Shown in pieces: positions 1 to 4,678 of a stretch of 7,176 bases of DNA. Both the position numbers and the translations under genes were made by a program. The stretch is from Gammaproteobacteria bacterium (GTDB lineage Bacteria; Pseudomonadota; Gammaproteobacteria; Enterobacterales; Alteromonadaceae). How positions within the stretch are numbered: position 1 is the stretch's first letter; every line of letters starts with the position of its first letter. A model generated the notes under the pieces. That model saw nothing but the letters and a program-made list of their open reading frames with translations. It ran no database searches and was not told the DNA's origin. The stretch spans positions 1-7,176 of the forward strand of contig JAMCWV010000224.1 of the NCBI GenBank assembly GCA_023481025.1, in the 5' to 3' direction.

Positions 1-71
1 CGACGACCGCACAGCAATTGGCAGCGAATGCTTGGGAATTGTTAACTGAGCTTCCATTAGAACAAGAATAA
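1..71 (+). CDS. 3' end of an upstream gene, probably Mrp/ApbC-type P-loop ATPase (partial)
   Basis: The frame starting at base 3 is open from the left edge to a TAA at 69-71 and encodes 22 residues ending in LPLEQE; the other two forward frames hit stops by base 49. The tail is an amphipathic helix (QQLAANAWELL) followed by a short acidic end. The stop overlaps the Shine-Dalgarno of dcd, the usual sign of a real coupled gene. In Pseudomonas the gene before dcd is an Mrp-family iron-sulfur carrier ATPase next to metG, and Mrp proteins end in a similar helix, so Mrp is the best guess. The visible part contains no diagnostic motif, so the identity rests on gene order and is weak; that some gene ends here is more secure. 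Confidence 0.5.
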   Translation, partial: TTAQQLAANAWELLTELPLEQE

Positions 72-74
72 GGA
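70..74 (+). promoter_or_regulatory. Shine-Dalgarno of dcd, overlapping the preceding stop codon
   Basis: AAGGA lies 9 bases before the ATG at 84 and shares two bases with the TAA stop at 69-71 of the upstream frame. This fixes the dcd start and suggests that ribosomes finishing the upstream gene help initiate dcd. Confidence 0.7.
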
Positions 75-83
75 CACACAGGC

Positions 84-674
84 ATGCGACTAACGGATGG
101 CCAAATCGAGCAATATCTTGCCGACGGACTGATTGGTATTGAGCCTGCACCGAACCCGAAAGACATTACCGGAGTGACGGTCGATATCCATTTAGGAGAC
201 AGTTTTCGCGTTCTCCAAGATCATGCGGCACCGTATATTGATATTAGCGGCCCACGCGAGGAAATTGACCTTGCCATTCAACGCGTCATGAGCGATGAGA
301 TTAAATTAGCACCGGGTGATGCGTTCTTCATTCATCCCGGTGAATTTGCTTTGGCGGTAACCCATGAGTCGGTGACCTTACCGGCCGATATTGTCGGTTG
401 GCTTGACGGCCGTTCGTCTCTAGCGCGCTTGGGATTGATGGTGCATGTCACTGCTCATCGGATTGATCCGGGCTGGTCAGGGCAAATCGTCCTTGAGTTT
501 TTCAACAGCGGAAAACTGCCATTAGCCTTACGACCTTTAATGAAAATTGGTGCGTTAAGCTTCGAAACATTAGGCGAGCCTTGTTTGCGCCCCTACAGTC
601 GACGATTGGACGCTAAATATAAAGATCAACGTGGCGCTGTAGCCAGTCGAATCAGTGCCGATAATAATAAATAA
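84..674 (+). CDS. dcd: dCTP deaminase
   Basis: Cytoplasmic enzyme that deaminates dCTP to dUTP and ammonia; dUTPase then makes dUMP for thymidylate synthesis. At 196 residues it matches the E. coli enzyme (193) almost end to end, and family members act as homotrimers. The signature block at residues 94-139 is essentially unchanged: [20 protein letters not shown], then [13 protein letters not shown] and IVLEF. The catalytic general base is E138 (codon 495-497), and S111, R115 and R126, which serve the active site in E. coli Dcd, are all present. The C-terminal lid ([13 protein letters not shown]) that closes over the nucleotide is also intact. The start is supported by AAGGA at 70-74 and by the conserved MRL start. 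It is the one-step deaminase form; nothing suggests the bifunctional deaminase/dUTPase type. Identity is essentially certain. Confidence 0.98.
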   Translation: MRLTDGQIEQYLADGLIGIEPAPNPKDITGVTVDIHLGDSFRVLQDHAAPYIDISGPREEIDLAIQRVMSDEIKLAPGDAFFIHPGEFALAVTHESVTLPADIVGWLDGRSSLARLGLMVHVTAHRIDPGWSGQIVLEFFNSGKLPLALRPLMKIGALSFETLGEPCLRPYSRRLDAKYKDQRGAVASRISADNNK

Positions 675-699
675 GTTAGTTTTTTCTCCATAGGGAATT

Positions 700-705
700 A
701 GGTGG
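700..705 (+). promoter_or_regulatory. Shine-Dalgarno of the GGDEF gene, closely spaced
   Basis: AGGTGG lies only three bases before the ATG at 709. Its AGGTG part pairs with the CACCU end of the anti-Shine-Dalgarno, which suits a short spacing. A weaker alternative, TAGGGA at 691-696, lies 12 bases from the start. The ATG is kept because the next in-frame ATG (residue 21) would remove the basic segment before the first membrane helix. Confidence 0.5.
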
Positions 706-708
706 GGC

Positions 709-2616
709 ATGCGGCAACAGGCCTTTCAAGACTACCGTCGAACGCTTTTACGGCGAGCCATACTGGGTATGCTGGCAATTGGTATTATTGCCAGTTTAAC
801 CTCTGTAGTGCCGCTGTATAAGCAAAGCCAAACCTATATCGATCGTCTGCATTACGCCTATGCTGGCGCGCAATCACAAGCTATTCATCATCAAATTCAG
901 CGTTACCAAGACATTGCTAGTCAATTTTCCTCGCGCACAGAAATTCGTTATCGACTGGAGTTGCTGAATCGTGGAGAGATTGATTTGCAGAATGCCCGTG
1001 CATTCACTGAACCTCGCCTTGCTGATGCGATTCGAATCACGCCTGATGTTGTGGCGTCTCTGCGGCTCAGTAAGCAAGGTGAGATTGTGAGTCAACATGT
1101 GTTTACTGCGGAGCCTGATTTACAGCGTTTCTTACTGGATGCGTTGACCTCTTTTCGGCTTGATCAAATTGAGTTCTATGCAACGTCGGGTAGCGATACT
1201 GTGGCGCTGCGTGAATTTCTAATAAGCGTTCCGGCCCCAATTTATGATGACGAAGGGGACGTTATCGGCACTGATCTGTTAGTTTTTTCAACGCAGGGCT
1301 TCCGTGGAATCGCAAATCAGTTGACGGAGTTCCGTACCCGAATGCAGTTGTTCTTTATTGACGGGCCTGGTGGTCGAGCTTTTCACCTGAATACACCAGA
1401 ACCAAATGAACAAACGTTGATCGAGATTATTGTCAACTCGGATTTGCCGTTTCCAGAATCGGCTCTCGTCGCGGGTGTTCGCGGACCTGTTTTTTACCAA
1501 AATGGTGACTCCCATTCGTTATTTGTCGTTACCATCCCTGCGAGTGACTGGCAGTTAGTGATTAGTGCCGCAAATGCAGAGCTTTATCACGAACATTACA
1601 TGACCATTTTTTTGCTCAGTGTAGTCTTGTTTATCGCCATTTCAATCGGCGTTTGGGCGGTACGCTGGACGATCCGGCCGGTCATCAATGACCTGACTCA
1701 GCTGGGTAATGAGTTGACCGTGAAAAACCGTCAGCTCGAGCTTGCCGGCCAAGTTGTCGACCATACTCATGAAGCGATTGTCATTACCGATGCAGATTTA
1801 AATATTCAACGCGCTAATCAAGCATTTTTACGTTTGATTGATACTCCAATTCAAACGGTTCAGGGCGCGAACTTGAAGTCTTTGATGTTAATTGAGAAGT
1901 TGCCGTCTCAGTTAGAGCAACGGGTTAGCCGAACGTTGCGAATTAAAGACACCTGGCAGGGTGAGCTTTGGTATCAGGCACATGATGGCCGCGCTATTCC
2001 AGCGCTGCAGAGTATCAGTACGATTCGAGATAATCAGGGTCAAATTGTCCAATTAATCCATATTTTTAATGATATTACTGAACAGAAGAAAACAGAGAAC
2101 CTCATTCTTCGTAAAGCAGAAACAGACCAGCTGACCGGCCTCGTCAATCGAGACGGCTTACTGAAGGGTTTGCAACAAAGGGTCGCAGGCTTACTGCCCG
2201 ATGAGACAATTGCGGTTTTATTTCTCGACTTAGACAAATTTAAGCCAGTTAATGACACCTACGGCCATCAGGTTGGCGATTCGCTCCTGCAAGCGGTTGC
2301 TGAACGATTACTTGACTTAGTGCGCAAATCCGACCTAGTCGCACGACTAGGTGGCGACGAGTTTGTTGTTATACTGCAAGGCCCAGCAGTGCATCACCGC
2401 GCAACTCAATTGGCCAATGATATAGTAAGTAAGCTGGGTGAGCCCTTCGCTGTTAACGCGTTAACAATTCATGTCGGCGCGTCAGTGGGTGTTGCATTTT
2501 ATCCTGAGCATGCTGCGTCAGCGGATGAACTGGTGAAGCAGGCCGACATGGCAATGTATGCAGCAAAAGAAGCGGGCAGAAATTGTGTGCGGATAGCTGG
2601 CGCGTTAGAAGGCTAA
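709..2616 (+). CDS. Membrane-bound diguanylate cyclase with Cache-like sensor, PAS and GGDEF domains
   Basis: Inner-membrane sensor predicted to make cyclic di-GMP from two GTP. Layout of the 635 residues: basic N-terminus; first membrane helix about 15-37; extracytoplasmic domain about 40-295; second membrane helix about 297-319; short linker; PAS domain about 346-458; GGDEF domain about 470-630. The outer domain has Cache-type features (ISVPAPIYDDEGDVIGTDLL near 172-191, and a closing IPASDWQLVISA at 276-287). The cyclase looks active: GGDEF is intact at 548-552 (2350-2364), and the metal and base contacts in FLDLDKFKPVND (505-516) are kept. RxxD (R539, D542), five residues before GGDEF, is the canonical inhibitory site for product feedback. 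There is no EAL domain. The RP-V motif after the second helix resembles the start of a HAMP domain, but only about 25 residues separate helix and PAS, too few for a full one. The ligand is unknown. The 34-base gap after dcd has no terminator, so cotranscription is likely. Confidence 0.93.
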   Translation: MRQQAFQDYRRTLLRRAILGMLAIGIIASLTSVVPLYKQSQTYIDRLHYAYAGAQSQAIHHQIQRYQDIASQFSSRTEIRYRLELLNRGEIDLQNARAFTEPRLADAIRITPDVVASLRLSKQGEIVSQHVFTAEPDLQRFLLDALTSFRLDQIEFYATSGSDTVALREFLISVPAPIYDDEGDVIGTDLLVFSTQGFRGIANQLTEFRTRMQLFFIDGPGGRAFHLNTPEPNEQTLIEIIVNSDLPFPESALVAGVRGPVFYQNGDSHSLFVVTIPASDWQLVISAANAELYHEHYMTIFLLSVVLFIAISIGVWAVRWTIRPVINDLTQLGNELTVKNRQLELAGQVVDHTHEAIVITDADLNIQRANQAFLRLIDTPIQTVQGANLKSLMLIEKLPSQLEQRVSRTLRIKDTWQGELWYQAHDGRAIPALQSISTIRDNQGQIVQLIHIFNDITEQKKTENLILRKAETDQLTGLVNRDGLLKGLQQRVAGLLPDETIAVLFLDLDKFKPVNDTYGHQVGDSLLQAVAERLLDLVRKSDLVARLGGDEFVVILQGPAVHHRATQLANDIVSKLGEPFAVNALTIHVGASVGVAFYPEHAASADELVKQADMAMYAAKEAGRNCVRIAGALEG

Positions 2617-2622
2617 TTAAAT

Positions 2623-2659
2623 AGCCCCCAGTGCCTTGTCATGCAAGCAATTGGGGGCT
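2623..2659. terminator. Shared bidirectional terminator between converging genes
   Basis: AGCCCCCA (2623-2630) pairs perfectly with TGGGGGCT (2652-2659). The 21-base interior can pair further (CTTG at 2635-2638 with CAAG at 2644-2647 around a TCATG loop), giving one long imperfect hairpin. Downstream on the + strand is TTCTAAAT, and on the - strand ATTTAATTAG, so both sides have only weak, interrupted T tracts. Its place, 6 bases after the cyclase stop and 7 bases after the end of the S9 gene, suits termination from both directions. Confidence 0.8.
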
Positions 2660-2666
2660 TTCTAAA

Positions 2667-4667
2667 TTACGGATTATGTCGATCAAACCATTCAACAATG
2701 CGTTCAAGACGATCGACGAGATTGATCGGTCGGCCGCCACGACTTAATCCATGGCCTTCGCGGTCATAGACGACCAGTTCAACCGGCACGTCATTCGCTT
2801 TTAAGGCATAGAACCATTCCTCACCTTGGCCAATCGGCGTAATGTGATCGTGATTACTATGAATGATTAAAGTCGGTGTTTTTACGCGATCTGCATATTT
2901 TAGAGGCGAACGCCCCCAATAATAGTCGAAATTCTGCCAAATTGTCCCGCCAAACTCTTCCATCATGGATAACGGCGGGAATGCTTGCGTTCCGGCTTCA
3001 GAAATCCAGTTGCTAACGCTACGTTGGGTCACTGCTGCACGAAAACGCTCGGTTTGCGTGGTGGCCCAGTTGGTTAAAAAGCCGCCGTGGCTGCCACCGG
3101 TGATATATTGGCGCTCGGGATCAAGCCAATTGAAACGGTCAAGCGCGGCGTCGAGGGCAAAGATATTGTCGCGATAATCGGCGCCACCATAATCAAGGCG
3201 AACTTGACTGGCATGATCGTGGCCGTAGCCTGAGCTTCCGCGGTAATTTACAAAAACGACCGCATAGCCACGCGCGCTGAGAAGTTGCATCTCAGGGAAC
3301 CATTGATGTCCCCACATTCCGCCCGGACCACCTTTAATGTTCAGGACGACCGGATAGGATTCGCCTTCTTGGCGGTTCAGAGGTGGCAGGAAGAAAACAT
3401 CCAAGCGATCACCGCGTTCATTTTCTGTCGTGAATACTTGATATCGTTGCAAGGCAGTTGCGGTCATATAATCCCGATTAAACTGCGCAATTACAGCCGT
3501 TTCACGATCGCGTAAGCTGGCGATTGAGTGCGCTCGCATGACTTGCGGTGGTGTCACCTCATTATGGGCGATAAATGCAACTGCTCCGTTCTCAGCGAAT
3601 ACCACGTCACTTAAAGAATAACCCTCGCCAGCGACTTGGCTATAGCCACCGACATCTAAATCAACTCGAAAGAGGGGACGACTGCCGCGGTCATCTGCGG
3701 TAAACCATAAGGAGCCAAGGGCCGCTTGTAAACCACTCGGGCTGTGATCCATACGGTCAGCAAGGGTGCGAAAACTATCATTGCGCAAATCATAGAGATG
3801 TAATGCTGGCGCGGCATAATTACTCTCGCGATAGACATACGCGATGCTGTTATTACCAGTCCAAACCGGATTTGAAGCATGTCCTTGAGGACTCGCTAGC
3901 TCGGTTTCTTGGTCACCACAACGGACGAAAATTGACGATGAGAAATAGCCTTCGCGGGCGAGTTGATGCCGGTTGCTGGAAAACGCAATACACGCACCAT
4001 TCGGCGAGTAGCTCGCGCTTCCTTCGTGCCACTGTGAGTCGCCGGTCATGGACGTGAGCTTTTGCTCAGCAAAACTATACGTCCACAGACCACTACGATT
4101 CTCGTTGAGATAACCGCCTTGGCGTTTGTAAACCGCATCGGTAATAACAGTGACGTCCGGTTTCTCTTTCTTTTCAGCTTTGGTTAATGGATCAGTGACA
4201 GTAGGATCCAGCGAGATTGACAACAGTAATTCCTCGCCATCAGGACGCCATTGTACGCTTTGGATGCTGCCTTGCTCGAGACGCAACAATTCCTGCGCTT
4301 CACCACCGTGCATTGATAATTGATACAGCGCGGTGCCATTGTCTCGACCCGAGCGGAAGACGAGTGTTTGGCCGTCGGGACTAAATTGTGGTGCGAAGTC
4401 GCTTTGACTGCGACTCAATTGCACTGGCTCAGCACCGTCGCGGCTCATCCAAAGACTATTATGGCGACTACGCTTGTCATCTGCGACGGTCGTTTTAACA
4501 AAGACTAGCGTACGTCCATCTGGGGTGATTTGAACGTCATTAACGTTCACTAATTTGTAGTAATCGGCAGCACTCAAACCGGGCTGTTCAACAGCGGCTA
4601 CGGTGCAACTTAAGACGGCAGCGGCACTTAACCAAGGCAATAGGCTGTACGTGGTTTTCAATCGCAT
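2667..4667 (-). CDS. Exported S9-family serine peptidase (acylaminoacyl/dipeptidyl-peptidase type)
   Basis: Predicted to cleave short peptides outside the cytoplasm. The N-terminus (MRLK, then a hydrophobic run to about residue 24) is a signal peptide; cleavage is plausible after TVA or VAA. C21 sits in VLSC, a poor lipobox, so a lipoprotein is possible but not favoured. Residues about 40-400 form a beta-propeller with TolB/PD40-like repeats (ITPDGRTLVF, FSPDGQTLVF, WRPDGEELLL, YSPNGACIAF). Residues about 430-666 form the alpha/beta-hydrolase domain. The triad is complete: S526 in GGSHGGF (codon 3090-3092), D607 in HSNHDHITP (2847-2849) and H639 in REGHG (2751-2753). The oxyanion loop reads IKGGPGG, with Lys445 where S9 enzymes usually have His. 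The mature protein has only two cysteines, C226 and C250, which could form a disulfide. The start is set by AGGAGA five bases upstream. It is the second gene of an operon with the M14 gene. The S9 family and activity are secure; the exact cleavage preference cannot be read. Confidence 0.93.
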   Translation of the reverse strand: MRLKTTYSLLPWLSAAAVLSCTVAAVEQPGLSAADYYKLVNVNDVQITPDGRTLVFVKTTVADDKRSRHNSLWMSRDGAEPVQLSRSQSDFAPQFSPDGQTLVFRSGRDNGTALYQLSMHGGEAQELLRLEQGSIQSVQWRPDGEELLLSISLDPTVTDPLTKAEKKEKPDVTVITDAVYKRQGGYLNENRSGLWTYSFAEQKLTSMTGDSQWHEGSASYSPNGACIAFSSNRHQLAREGYFSSSIFVRCGDQETELASPQGHASNPVWTGNNSIAYVYRESNYAAPALHLYDLRNDSFRTLADRMDHSPSGLQAALGSLWFTADDRGSRPLFRVDLDVGGYSQVAGEGYSLSDVVFAENGAVAFIAHNEVTPPQVMRAHSIASLRDRETAVIAQFNRDYMTATALQRYQVFTTENERGDRLDVFFLPPLNRQEGESYPVVLNIKGGPGGMWGHQWFPEMQLLSARGYAVVFVNYRGSSGYGHDHASQVRLDYGGADYRDNIFALDAALDRFNWLDPERQYITGGSHGGFLTNWATTQTERFRAAVTQRSVSNWISEAGTQAFPPLSMMEEFGGTIWQNFDYYWGRSPLKYADRVKTPTLIIHSNHDHITPIGQGEEWFYALKANDVPVELVVYDREGHGLSRGGRPINLVDRLERIVEWFDRHNP

Positions 4668-4672
4668 GTCAT

Positions 4673-4678
4673 TCTCCT
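4673..4678 (-). promoter_or_regulatory. Shine-Dalgarno of the S9 peptidase gene, inside the stop region of the M14 gene
   Basis: Read on the - strand, TAGGAGA runs through the M14 stop codon TAG (4677-4679) into a strong AGGAGA, five bases before the S9 ATG at 4667-4665. The two genes are separated by nine bases. This decides the S9 start and points to translational coupling. Confidence 0.85.

Noticed and set aside
675..700. T-rich run GTTTTTTCT after dcd as a terminator
   Set aside because: No stable hairpin precedes it; the upstream bases are A/T-rich and unpaired.
874..1515. Short - strand frames opposite the sensor domain of the cyclase (also 2040-2258)
   Set aside because: The + strand frame encodes a coherent membrane sensor; the opposite frames have no recognisable features.
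3803..4057. Open frame of 84 codons on the + strand inside the S9 gene, with similar short frames at 2965-3177, 3285-3515 and 4320-4508
   Set aside because: They lie antisense to a clearly conserved peptidase and have no recognisable protein features; they are by-products of its codon use.
4596..4613. Lipoprotein signal (VLSC, C21) in the S9 peptidase
   Set aside because: Leu at the -2 position is unusual for a lipobox, and good signal peptidase I sites (TVA, VAA) follow at once. Kept only as a possibility in the gene entry.
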